A stretch of 33,223 nucleotides of DNA, from IMG/VR virus record IMGVR_UViG_3300034522_000044, positions 1-33,223 of that record. One strand, written 5' to 3'. Below are positions 15,285 to 21,225 of this stretch, piece by piece. Position 1 is the first letter of the stretch, and the number at the start of each line of letters is the position of its first letter. Below the pieces are notes generated by a model that saw only the letters and a program-made list of their open reading frames with translations, did not search any database and had not been told where the DNA came from. This DNA comes from a virus. Made by a program: the position numbers and the translations under genes.

Positions 15285-15655
15285 CTGTTCGCCGTGGATA
15301 ACAGGTCCTTAAACATGCACGCTACAGCTCTGAATGCCCTGGCTGAGTGGGGCAGGGTGCATGAGGTCCGGCGGTCCCAGCCGAGGCTATCGGGACCGCT
15401 AATTGGATTCGGTATGTCTCCCTTCTGCCGCTGGGATTCGCGGGGCGCATTGCTTGCCGGGTCACTCACTCAGTTCTGGCGTTTCACCATCGAGCAGCCG
15501 TACAGGGTTTTCCCTGTCGTTGGCAGGCTTTCGGGCCTGTCTGCTCGCCGGTCGCCGGTAGAGGCAATGCGGTCTGTTGTTTGTTGCGCTGGCTGTTAAA
15601 GAGCGGCGGGCTGTGAGGCCCTGGCGAGTCCCTGTTGGGTGACTCGATGGAGTAA
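15285..15655 (-). ncRNA. Structured PL leader without a clear gene
   Basis: About 370 bases between PL and the first possible gene. I see no supported coding frame here. In transcript order it holds a boxA (15605-15594), a hairpin at 15539-15524 (stem CAGGC), a hairpin at 15517-15502 (ACAGGG, AAAA loop, CCCTGT), and a larger hairpin at 15399-15371 (perfect 8-bp stem GCGGTCCC with an inner AGCC/GGCT stem). None is followed by a U-run, so they do not look like terminators. This suggests RNA-based control such as antitermination. Confidence 0.5.
15594..15605 (-). promoter_or_regulatory. boxA (nut-like) element in the PL leader
   Basis: On the minus strand it reads CGCTCTTTAACA, matching the boxA of bacterial rRNA leaders and phage nut sites. 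It lies about 45 bases downstream of the predicted PL start, where lambda nutL sits. A lambda-style boxB does not follow directly; the nearest tetraloop hairpin is about 77 bases further on. NusB/S10 recruitment is the expected role. Confidence 0.6.
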
Positions 15656-15684
15656 ACATTAGGCATTCCTTCTTTTGCAGTCAA
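15656..15684 (-). promoter_or_regulatory. PL promoter of the leftward early operon
   Basis: Minus strand: -35 TTGACT (15684-15679), 17-base spacer, -10 TAATGT (15661-15656). One operator covers the -10 and another abuts the upstream edge of the -35, the same geometry as at PR. Drives the leader and genes down to int. Confidence 0.85.
15660..15671. promoter_or_regulatory. Repressor operator OL1
   Basis: TAGGCATTCCTT, one base away from the palindromic consensus TAGG-N-AT-N-CCTA. Overlaps the PL -10, so bound repressor would block RNA polymerase. Exactly 25 bp from OL2. Confidence 0.8.
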
Positions 15685-15696
15685 TAGGTATGCCTA
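15685..15696. promoter_or_regulatory. Repressor operator OL2
   Basis: TAGGTATGCCTA, a full match to the operator consensus. Adjacent to the upstream side of the PL -35. The 25-bp step to OL1 puts repressor dimers on nearly the same helix face. Confidence 0.8.
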
Positions 15697-15713
15697 ATTA
15701 TTTTTCGTCAGGC

Positions 15714-15740
15714 ATAAAAAAGCCCGCTCAATGGCGGGCT
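15714..15740 (-). terminator. Rho-independent terminator
   Basis: Minus strand: stem AGCCCGC/GCGGGCT with a six-base loop, followed by a run of six T. It ends transcripts from the 15759 gene before they reach the PL region, insulating the repressed operon. Confidence 0.85.
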
Positions 15741-15758
15741 GTTTGTAGGCGCTATGGG

Positions 15759-15974
15759 TCAGTCTGGTTCCTGGGCTCTGAGCCTGGCCAAGGCCTGCTT
15801 GATGTGCACTGCATTCTCGCCGATGGTTTCCAGGGCGCCGCGGACATTCTGGTCTACATGATGGCCTCCGTGGTTAGCCGTCCACAACGACAGCTCCATG
15901 ATGGCTGCCTCCAGGGCGAGCTGGTTCTCATAGATGCGTTCGAGCATGTCAGGGAGGGAGTAGGGCGCTGTCAT
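15759..15974 (-). CDS. Small conserved phage hypothetical protein
   Basis: 71 residues from ATG at 15974 (MTAPYSLPDMLERIYENQLA); a GTG at 16022 would add 16 residues, and neither start has a clear ribosome site. Wholly helical (ALEAAIMELSLWTAN, NVRGALETIGENAVHIKQAL). This kind of protein recurs in immunity-side regions of Pseudomonas phages as far as I recall, without known function. Ends 19 bases before a terminator. Confidence 0.65.
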   Translation of the reverse strand: MTAPYSLPDMLERIYENQLALEAAIMELSLWTANHGGHHVDQNVRGALETIGENAVHIKQALARLRAQEPD

Positions 15975-16083
15975 ATGATGCGTCGATAAAGAAGGTTCAG
16001 AGTTCAGGCAGGGAGGAGACACATTCAGCTGTTCAACTTGAATTTAAAGACACGACGAAGACTGTGCAAATGCAATCTGCTGC

Positions 16084-16317
16084 TCAAGAGCACACACCGG
16101 CATGAGGAGTCCTTTCACCAGTGACCACATAGAGTACATCAACTCCTGCTCTGGCAACGTTCGAGAGGTAATTCGCATTCGGCACGCGAGCGCCTCGTTC
16201 GTAGACGCTTTGGGCATTAACCCTGATGCCGCCGAGAACGGCGAGCTCCTCCTGTGTAAGCCCTAAACGGATTCGCTCTTCTCTAAGGCGGTCTGTGATC
16301 TCTTTCATTGGCTTCAT
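16084..16317 (-). CDS. XRE-family HTH regulator
   Basis: 77 residues; start at 16317 or at the ATG three codons later (16308). A lambda-repressor-type HTH fills the N-terminus: ITDRLREERIRLGLTQEELA, then NAQSVYERGARVPNANYLSN and VARAGVDVLYVVTGE, the usual third to fifth helices. No cleavage domain. It sits in the accessory block right after a terminator, so it may regulate its own small unit or the accessory genes rather than the lytic switch. Confidence 0.85.
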   Translation of the reverse strand: MKPMKEITDRLREERIRLGLTQEELAVLGGIRVNAQSVYERGARVPNANYLSNVARAGVDVLYVVTGERTPHAGVCS

Positions 16318-16378
16318 CCCTATTCGATTGAAAAATCTAATATTAACTTCGAGAAGAGGCTATGGGATTAGTGAAACC

Positions 16379-16402
16379 AAAAAAAGCCCGCGTGTGCGGG
16401 CC
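16379..16402 (-). terminator. Rho-independent terminator
   Basis: Minus strand: stem GCCCGC with loop ACAC and GCGGGC, followed by seven T. Stops transcription from the exported-protein cassettes before the HTH regulator. Confidence 0.85.
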
Positions 16403-16500
16403 CAAGTCGAGTACAGAGGGGAGTTGTGATCTCGACTATTAAAGCGCAGACCGGCTCGATTTTTGGTCAAGAAGTCAACATCGACTAGCCTGTTGCTGAT

Positions 16501-16826
16501 TCATAGAGATGAAGCAATGGCCCGAGCAAGTTGCATGTCGGTCATCAAGGGCGAGCTGTAAGTAGAGCGGTAGTACCTAGACGCCTGCTCAAACTCCGCG
16601 CCGCATATTTCGCCATCTGAACCAATGAATGCAAGCGCATCGGCCTTCGCTGATTTGAGTGGTTTCTGCGAATCGTCCGTTGTATAGCTGGCAACGTCGT
16701 CAAAGCGGTTGGTAGGATAGATGTATAGGTCATCACCTTATCGAACGGAGTGGCCTTTTCATTCGCCATTGCCTGGGTTCCGATCAATACCATTGCAACA
16801 ATCGCTGCCGTCTTCCTTGAGTTCAT
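16501..16826 (-). pseudogene. Frameshifted copy of exported protein (paralogue of 17627-17953)
   Basis: The start MNSRKTAAIVAMVLIGTQAM is a Sec signal peptide like that of the 17627 gene. After PFDK the frame is lost, and the other frame carries on with DDVASYTTDDSQKPLKSAKA, ADALAFIGSDGEICGAEFEQ and YSSPLMTDMQLARAIASSL to TGA at 16501. The span is 326 bases against 327 in the intact paralogue, so one base (probably an A at GATAAGG, near 16738) has been lost. Intact, it would be a 108-residue periplasmic or secreted protein. The C-terminal half is strongly conserved between the copies while the middle has diverged. A sequencing error is the alternative. Confidence 0.8.
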
Positions 16827-16894
16827 TCTTCACTGCTTCCATTGCGATCAACGGGCTCCACCGTAGCAGAGTCGAGTTCTGATCGGGGAGGGCA

Positions 16895-16924
16895 GATACA
16901 AGAAGCCCTGCGCTGGGCCGGGCT
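16895..16924 (-). terminator. Terminator repeat, copy 1
   Basis: One of three 30-bp near-identical hairpins (also 17380 and 18013). Minus strand: AGCCCGGC-type stem and loop followed by TTCTTGTATC. It lies 60 bases after the stop of the 16985 gene. This copy has a C-to-T change on the stem (GCCCTGC on the plus strand). Confidence 0.6.
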
Positions 16925-16984
16925 CGATGATGGCTGCTTATGCTGCTACCGCCAGGGTATCGGCTCTCACAAGCACCAGGATAT

Positions 16985-17329
16985 TCACAAGGCGGCCTTC
17001 AGAAGGACTTTGCATTCGGCGTCGTATTTTTCACGCAGCTTGGCAGTACTAGCTGGCGTCATCGGCCCTGGTGTCTCTTTGTGCAATTCCACCATTTTTT
17101 GCGCAACTTCTTCCTGGGCCTGCGGGGTGTAGCCAGCGTGCACCAATATTACATAGGAGGCTCTTGAGGACTGACTGCGGCTTATGTCTGGCTGGTCACC
17201 AGCTACTGAAAGCACTTCGTAGTAGGCCGCGCAGTGGATGTCTCTTTCTTTTTTGGTGTCGGCTTGGGCGGTTAAGGAAATGCAGGTGAAGATGGCGCAG
17301 AAGGCCAGTGGCATTGAGGATAGGCGCAT
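16985..17329 (-). CDS. Small exported protein
   Basis: 114 residues from MRLSSMPLAFCAIFTCISLT, a Sec signal peptide with probable cleavage after TAQA. The mature part (about 91 residues) has two Cys (DIHCAAYYEV and DAECKVLLKA) that could form a disulphide in the periplasm. The remainder is helical and rich in Ala, Gln and Glu. A longer upstream frame is rejected because it lacks a signal peptide at its start. The gene is bounded by two terminator repeats, so it is an independent unit. Function unknown. Confidence 0.65.
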   Translation of the reverse strand: MRLSSMPLAFCAIFTCISLTAQADTKKERDIHCAAYYEVLSVAGDQPDISRSQSSRASYVILVHAGYTPQAQEEVAQKMVELHKETPGPMTPASTAKLREKYDAECKVLLKAAL

Positions 17330-17358
17330 GAAAACGAGTCCATTCGAGAGGGGCACAG

Positions 17359-17386
17359 ATTTTATCAGCCCAGGGCATAGATACAA
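17359..17386 (-). promoter_or_regulatory. Possible promoter in the tail of terminator repeat 2
   Basis: Minus strand: TTGTAT (17386-17381), 16-base spacer, TAAAAT (17364-17359), 30 bases before the ATG of the 16985 exported protein. The -35 lies in the terminator's T-rich tail, so the repeat may both end one unit and start the next. Confidence 0.4.
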
Positions 17387-17409
17387 GAAGCCCGGCGCTG
17401 GGCCGGGCT
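17380..17409 (-). terminator. Terminator repeat, copy 2
   Basis: Stem AGCCCGGC/GCCGGGCT with a 5-base loop, then TTCTTGTATC on the minus strand; on the plus strand it is followed by TTTT, so it may work both ways. It lies directly after the stop of the 43-residue peptide gene. Confidence 0.65.
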
Positions 17410-17414
17410 TTTGA

Positions 17415-17546
17415 TCAGGAGCAGGTCCCGCCCTTATGGTGCGATCCTGTTCCACCTGTTGGGTGAGTGCCTTTTGGGCATGCTGAGGCGGAAAAAGAAG
17501 CAATCGAAAGCAGGGTCACCAGGCCAATCACAGCGAATTTTTTCAT
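17415..17546 (-). CDS. 43-residue exported Cys-containing peptide
   Basis: Too short for usual gene finding, but well supported: GGAGGC ribosome site 6 bases before the ATG, a clear signal peptide (MKKFAVIGLVTLLSIASFSA), then a mature part of about 21-22 residues, CPKGTHPTGGTGSHHKGGTC with a final Ser. The two Cys near the ends of the mature peptide could close a disulphide loop; His, Gly and Lys dominate between them. Cleavage probably falls at SASA|C; a lipoprotein box is a weaker reading. It ends just before terminator repeat 2. Could act on the envelope or outside the cell; function unknown. Confidence 0.7.
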   Translation of the reverse strand: MKKFAVIGLVTLLSIASFSASACPKGTHPTGGTGSHHKGGTCS

Positions 17547-17626
17547 AAAGCCTCCATGCACTGCGGAATGCAGTATCAGGGCATCGGCGTGCCGGGATAT
17601 TGCTTGAGTGAAGAAACCCGGTGAAT

Positions 17627-17953
17627 TCAGAAGGACGAAGCAATCGCCCGAGCCAGTTGCATGTCGCTCATCAAAGGCGAACTGTAGGTCGCCCTGTAGT
17701 ACCTGGAAGCCTGCTCAAACTCAGCGCCGCGAATCTCGCCATCCGAACCTATGAAGGCAAGGGCGTCGGTCTTGGCTGACTTGAAAACCTTCGGCGGCTC
17801 GGTCGTGAGGGATGTGGTCGCCCCAATTAAAATTGTTGGCGCGCAAATTGTGAGGAATATCGCGGCGGCGATAGGGTTGGCCCCATCACCTGATACAGCC
17901 TGAGTGCTGACTGACAACAGTAGGGCGGCCGCCAGGGTCTTCCATGAGTCCAT
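17627..17953 (-). CDS. Small exported protein, intact paralogue
   Basis: 108 residues. Signal peptide MDSWKTLAAALLLSVSTQAV, cleaved around SGDG; a second hydrophobic stretch follows (AAAIFLTICAPTILIGATTS), so it may remain in the membrane. The C-terminal 50 residues (SAKTDALAFIGSDGEIRGAE, ASRYYRATYSSPLMSDMQLA) match the frameshifted copy at 16501 closely. The upstream region also shares a GTAGCAGAGT-like stretch with that copy. Periplasmic or inner-membrane accessory protein of unknown role. Confidence 0.65.
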   Translation of the reverse strand: MDSWKTLAAALLLSVSTQAVSGDGANPIAAAIFLTICAPTILIGATTSLTTEPPKVFKSAKTDALAFIGSDGEIRGAEFEQASRYYRATYSSPLMSDMQLARAIASSF

Positions 17954-18012
17954 GCTTCGTTGCGTCCGTTGCGTTCAGAGGGCGCTACGATAGCAGAGTA
18001 GGGCGCTTGGCA

Positions 18013-18042
18013 GAAACAAGAAGCCCGGCGCTGGGCCGGGCT
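18013..18042 (-). terminator. Terminator repeat, copy 3
   Basis: Same hairpin as copies 1 and 2, followed by TTCTTGTTTC on the minus strand. It lies 17 bases after the stop of the NTase partner gene and separates that pair from the exported-protein cassettes. Confidence 0.65.
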
Positions 18043-18059
18043 AGACTTTAGATTCCACT

Positions 18060-18974
18060 TCAGTGGACAGATAGTAGGTTCCGTTTAAAAATATTTTTCT
18101 TCTCTACTGCATCCCAATATTTCGATGTTTCAACACTGATTTTGGCGTGAGACGCAATCTTTAGCTTTTGAACCTGAGCAGTCAATTTAAGGGGGAATCG
18201 GATTAGAACCTTACCTTCGGCGGTGCGTAAAGCAAGCCTCCCGGTATCTGTAATACCCGCGACACTGCCCTCTATAGTTTCTGGATACTTCTCAGGCTCG
18301 TTCACCGTAGCAAGCAGAGCCCTAACGCGGGTTATCTCGTCAGGTCTGCCTATCCACTCACGAAGTCCCTGATTGGATTGCCACGAGAACTGAACGGCCA
18401 TTCCTGCTTTATCGAGGCCTTTCATAAATTCGCCAAGCTGATGAGCGGAGCGGCCGCCAACCGCATCAACAGCATCATAGAAGTCAGCCGGATCCGAATT
18501 CAATAGGCGGAAGGTTTGATCTAAGGTGGCCTGTAGCAAGCTATCGCCCGTCAGATCAGGGGATGCATTTCCTGTGATGAATACGTGGGTAGAACCTGGT
18601 GCCAAACCAGCCAACTTGAAATTCAAGGCGCTAACCACGTCAGCCGCAACTCCACGTACCGCATCACGACCATAGCGAAGGCGATGAGCAGCTAACTTCC
18701 ACGATCTAGTAAGGGGGCCTATGGTATCAAGGAAGGCATCTACCGGGACGGCACCATTCGCTCGCGGCCCAATTAGACGAACATCAAGCAATTCACCCAA
18801 GGCCGAAACCTGCTCCATGGATGCTTCTCTGAGCGCAGCCTGAGCGGAATCATGCTGATTTTTTGCTGCAAGTTGAAGAAAAAAGTTGCCTGGGTCAGCA
18901 TCTGCCTGAGCCTTGGTTTCAGCAGCAAACTCAGCTAGAGAGTCGGCGTGGTCGCGAAGAAAACTAGTGCTCAT
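18060..18974 (-). CDS. Unknown partner protein of the nucleotidyltransferase
   Basis: 304 residues from MSTSFLRDHADSLAEF; its ATG overlaps the stop of the NTase gene (ATGA), so the two are cotranslated. The N-terminal 60 residues are helical and acidic. The middle holds an alpha/beta segment (RLIGPRANGAVPVDAFLDTI, STHVFITGNASPDLTGDSLL). The C-terminal 70 residues look like a small beta barrel (IEGSVAGITDTGRLALRTAE, GKVLIRFPLKLTAQVQKLKI) ending NIFKRNLLSVH. No signal peptide or membrane helix, so cytoplasmic. No family recognised. The fixed partner and position suggest the effector or substrate-binding half of a two-gene system. Confidence 0.7.
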   Translation of the reverse strand: MSTSFLRDHADSLAEFAAETKAQADADPGNFFLQLAAKNQHDSAQAALREASMEQVSALGELLDVRLIGPRANGAVPVDAFLDTIGPLTRSWKLAAHRLRYGRDAVRGVAADVVSALNFKLAGLAPGSTHVFITGNASPDLTGDSLLQATLDQTFRLLNSDPADFYDAVDAVGGRSAHQLGEFMKGLDKAGMAVQFSWQSNQGLREWIGRPDEITRVRALLATVNEPEKYPETIEGSVAGITDTGRLALRTAEGKVLIRFPLKLTAQVQKLKIASHAKISVETSKYWDAVEKKNIFKRNLLSVH

Positions 18975-19447
18975 AGGGCTATCTCCGCAAATCCTTTGGC
19001 TGTGACTCGATCGTGGCAAAACCCTAGCATACCTCGCCAGTACGCTTCACGATGCAATACCCGATCAGGGGCAGGGCTCTCCATGTAAAAATCTAGGCTG
19101 AAAATGGTTTCCGTATAGGCTCGATCTAGCAGCTTTGACACTTCTGCTTTTACCTGTGGAGTCGCATTTTTTTCGTCTACCCAAGATGGACTCCAGAAAA
19201 TGCAATCAAGATCACTTGGCCCCACCTTTTCAGTAAGAAAGGAGCCGTCAAGCCAGAGTCTGCCTCGGACTCCAGAGGCACGAAGGGTGGTCACCCACAA
19301 TCTGAGCTTCTCGTATAACTCAGTCCTCCGGGAGTCCATTGGGAAAGGCGCTACAGCCAAAGCATGCAGGGTCTCTATAGTCAGGACGTGTATTCCTGGC
19401 TTTAAAAGGGCGGGAAAGTCTGGTTTTTGCATCCAGCAAGATTCCAT
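18971..19447 (-). CDS. Nucleotidyltransferase-fold protein (possible two-gene defence or toxin module)
   Basis: 158 residues (start could also be the ATG at 19432). It carries the Pol-beta-type nucleotidyltransferase signature: LDGSF (67-70 region), then D79-L-D81 in GPSDLDCIFW, and a possible third acid at D119 in FSLDFYME. It resembles DUF6932/MNT-like minimal NTases. Such proteins can add nucleotides to a protein or tRNA, and often act as half of a toxin-antitoxin or abortive-infection pair. The downstream gene overlaps by four bases. The pair is flanked by terminator repeat 3 and a 140-base gap, so it is a separate transcription unit in the lysogen. Confidence 0.75.
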   Translation of the reverse strand: MESCWMQKPDFPALLKPGIHVLTIETLHALAVAPFPMDSRRTELYEKLRLWVTTLRASGVRGRLWLDGSFLTEKVGPSDLDCIFWSPSWVDEKNATPQVKAEVSKLLDRAYTETIFSLDFYMESPAPDRVLHREAYWRGMLGFCHDRVTAKGFAEIAL

Positions 19448-19588
19448 TCATTTACTCATTTAACGACGATTTCCGTCGCCGTCTTAGATCATGGAGTTTA
19501 GGTACAGACTACAATTTAATGCGTCACCCCATTCCGCTCAGCCATGCTCTTATCCAGGTCGCTCTAGATTTATCTGCTCGGTTTTCAC

Positions 19589-19807
19589 TTATCGCCGAGC
19601 GCTGTAGAAGTGATTCAGCACTATCAGCTCAACCACCGCCACGAAAACGCAGAGCACAACGAAGCCAGGGCTGAAGAGCCGCTTGCGGCCGGATGAGCCC
19701 CAGCTAAGCCCGGCCGCGTCGGAGTATCCAGGGATCATCATAAGCAACGCCAGGCAAGCAATTACCCCAACCTTGCTCCAGAAGCTCTGCTCTCGCCATG
19801 TAGTCAT
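19589..19807 (-). CDS. Small two-helix membrane protein
   Basis: 72 residues. Hydrophobic helices at about 14-32 (VGVIACLALLMMIPGYSDA) and 47-66 (GFVVLCVFVAVVELIVLNHF), with a Ser/Gly/Arg-rich loop between. Starts four bases after the end of the 19812 gene, so it is in the same transcript. No family recognised. Confidence 0.6.
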   Translation of the reverse strand: MTTWREQSFWSKVGVIACLALLMMIPGYSDAAGLSWGSSGRKRLFSPGFVVLCVFVAVVELIVLNHFYSARR

Positions 19808-19811
19808 GGCT

Positions 19812-20048
19812 TTATTCCGCTTCTCGCTTTATCCGGCCGGCATTCACTTCATCTGCATAGCCGACTAGCCGATCCACAATTAACTGGTGGTTTGCGGCGA
19901 TTTTCAGCAGCTCTTTAGCATCAGTTTGTTGACCAAACCCAGATGTCCTGACGGCGGCCTGCATGAGGTCGACTGTCGCCCATTTCAGCAGGTCAGCAGC
20001 CTCCTTTAAATCACGATGCAGATTCTGATTGAGTGTCGTGAGAGGCAT
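19812..20048 (-). CDS. Small helical protein, tandem paralogue A
   Basis: 78 residues with GGAGT before the ATG. Shares NQ-L-R-LKEAA-LLKWA-VDL, then KELLKIA and LVGYADEV with the 20147 product. Both are wholly helical and Ala/Leu-rich. They lie just downstream of the repressor on the same strand, so they are probably expressed in the lysogen with it. Function unknown. Confidence 0.65.
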   Translation of the reverse strand: MPLTTLNQNLHRDLKEAADLLKWATVDLMQAAVRTSGFGQQTDAKELLKIAANHQLIVDRLVGYADEVNAGRIKREAE

Positions 20049-20056
20049 ATGGACTC

Positions 20057-20146
20057 CTAAAGCATTCCTCCGCGCCAGACGACGCGCCCGATGATGCGAA
20101 CCTCGTTTATCTCCCCATCACGCAGCGTCTCGTTGCCGTAGCGCGC
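20057..20146 (-). pseudogene. Remnant of an S24 repressor C-terminus
   Basis: Between the two paralogues the minus strand reads RYGNETLRDGEINEVRIIGR then VVWRGGML and a TAG stop. The ending IIGRVVWRGG is typical of the last strand of LexA/CI-type S24 peptidases of Pseudomonas phages. It is not the end of the intact repressor here (which closes QARVLLVWNARKL), so it is the leftover of a different repressor. No start is present. Confidence 0.6.
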
Positions 20147-20386
20147 CTACTCTGGCTTGCTTCGAATTATCTGCTCCGCCTTCACCTCATCCGCATAACC
20201 CGCCAGCTTGTCCTCAGTCTCCTGAAGGCTAATTGATATCTTCATCAGCTCCATGGCGCCTTGATCGTCGCCGCCAGCCATCATTCGCTTGGAGACGACA
20301 TACAAATCCACACCCGCCCACTTAAGCAGGGCCGCAGCCTCTTTCAGGGCGCGTCGCAGCTGCTGGTTGGGTTTGGACAGGGCCAT
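20147..20386 (-). CDS. Small helical protein, tandem paralogue B
   Basis: 79 residues from MALSKPNQQLRRALKEAAAL; this ATG matches the paralogue's start, so the longer frame is not used. LLKWAGVDL, then MELMKISISLQ and LAGYADEVKAEQI align with the 19812 product. Eight bases after the repressor stop, thus in its transcript. Confidence 0.65.
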   Translation of the reverse strand: MALSKPNQQLRRALKEAAALLKWAGVDLYVVSKRMMAGGDDQGAMELMKISISLQETEDKLAGYADEVKAEQIIRSKPE

Positions 20387-20394
20387 GGGTACTC

Positions 20395-21126
20395 CTATAG
20401 CTTTCGAGCGTTCCATACGAGCAGAACGCGAGCTTGGATATGCACCTTGGCGAGCATATCGCCCTCGATCATGATTGCTGGGTACACCGGGTTATCCGAA
20501 ATCATGCGCAGGGAGCCGCCAGTCAGGCGCTGAAGGCGCTTAATAAAAAGCTCGCCCTCCAGCGTGAAGACATAGACCGCATCGGTTCGGATCTCGGTGA
20601 TACCGCGATCCACCAACAGGGCGTCGCCGTTGCGGAATGTGCCCTCCATGCTGTCACCATCGCCATCGATAATGGCCAGGTTCTCTAGCTTGGAATACGA
20701 CAAGCCCTGCGTCTTCAGCCAGTCGAGATGAACGGTAATATCTCTGATTACTTCGATGTGATCAGGCGGCACTCTTCCCGGACCCATTGAGCCGGCCACG
20801 TCCAACTGAGGGATCGTGATGAAGCTGGAATCCTGCGATTTTCGGCGAGATTCAATCGGCACGACATTGCTCTCCTTGATTGCAGGCTGCGCTCCGCCAT
20901 CCGATCCCTTGCGCATCGGCCCCTTTCCAGTAGCCAGCCACATCGGCATCACCTTGAGATAGTCGGCGGCGATCAAAAGATTCTGCCCCTCAATCGTCTT
21001 GGTTTTCCCTGAAATCCAGTCGTTTACAGATGGCGCTCGAATCCCGCAGGCGCGGGCCAGCGCGGCCTGCGTAACCTTTGGCGGGCCTGCCATCGCCAGT
21101 TTTAGCCGTTCTTGAAGTGTCCTCAT
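20395..21126 (-). CDS. cI: CI-like phage repressor (HTH plus S24 peptidase)
   Basis: 243 residues. N-terminal HTH (QERLKLAMAG, TQAALARACGIRAPSVNDWI) binds the operators. A linker precedes the self-cleavage site Ala111-Gly112 (DVAGSMG). The S24 peptidase dyad is Ser159 (GDGDSMEG) and Lys196 (ELFIKRLQ). RecA filaments would trigger cleavage and induction. The start codon lies only 22 bases from a possible weak -10 (TTAGAT, 21153-21148) and has no ribosome site, resembling the nearly leaderless lambda cI message. Its promoter is covered by the three OR sites, so autoregulation is expected. It is followed by the small paralogues in the same transcript. Confidence 0.95.
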   Translation of the reverse strand: MRTLQERLKLAMAGPPKVTQAALARACGIRAPSVNDWISGKTKTIEGQNLLIAADYLKVMPMWLATGKGPMRKGSDGGAQPAIKESNVVPIESRRKSQDSSFITIPQLDVAGSMGPGRVPPDHIEVIRDITVHLDWLKTQGLSYSKLENLAIIDGDGDSMEGTFRNGDALLVDRGITEIRTDAVYVFTLEGELFIKRLQRLTGGSLRMISDNPVYPAIMIEGDMLAKVHIQARVLLVWNARKL

Positions 21127-21138
21127 TAGGGGAGCCTA
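21127..21138. promoter_or_regulatory. Repressor operator OR, cI-proximal
   Basis: TAGGGGAGCCTA: outer arms match TAGG...CCTA, centre differs. It starts one base before the cI start codon, so occupancy would shut off cI at high repressor level, as OR3 does in lambda. Confidence 0.7.
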
Positions 21139-21151
21139 ACACCAGGCATCT

Positions 21152-21163
21152 AAGGTATTCCTA
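21152..21163. promoter_or_regulatory. Repressor operator OR, middle
   Basis: AAGGTATTCCTA, close to consensus. Directly upstream of the PR -35. Exactly 25 bp from each of its neighbours. Confidence 0.8.
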
Positions 21164-21192
21164 TTGACCCAAATAAAAGGTATGCCTAATAT
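21164..21192 (+). promoter_or_regulatory. PR promoter
   Basis: -35 TTGACC (21164-21169), 17-base spacer, -10 TAATAT (21187-21192). Transcription would start near 21199, 27 bases before cro. Mirrors PL in sequence and operator placement. Confidence 0.9.
21177..21188. promoter_or_regulatory. Repressor operator OR, PR-proximal
   Basis: AAGGTATGCCTA, close to consensus, overlapping the PR -10. Expected to be the main site for shutting off Cro and replication genes. Confidence 0.8.
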
Positions 21193-21225
21193 CCGTACCT
21201 ATGCGAATAGCCGGAGAAATCAGGC

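Noticed and set aside
15709-15720. Third left operator
   Set aside because: CAGGCAT matches only one half-site and lies 24, not 25, bp from OL2.
17434-17643. 69-residue minus-strand frame
   Set aside because: It overlaps the 43-residue exported peptide in another frame, and has neither ribosome site nor signal peptide.
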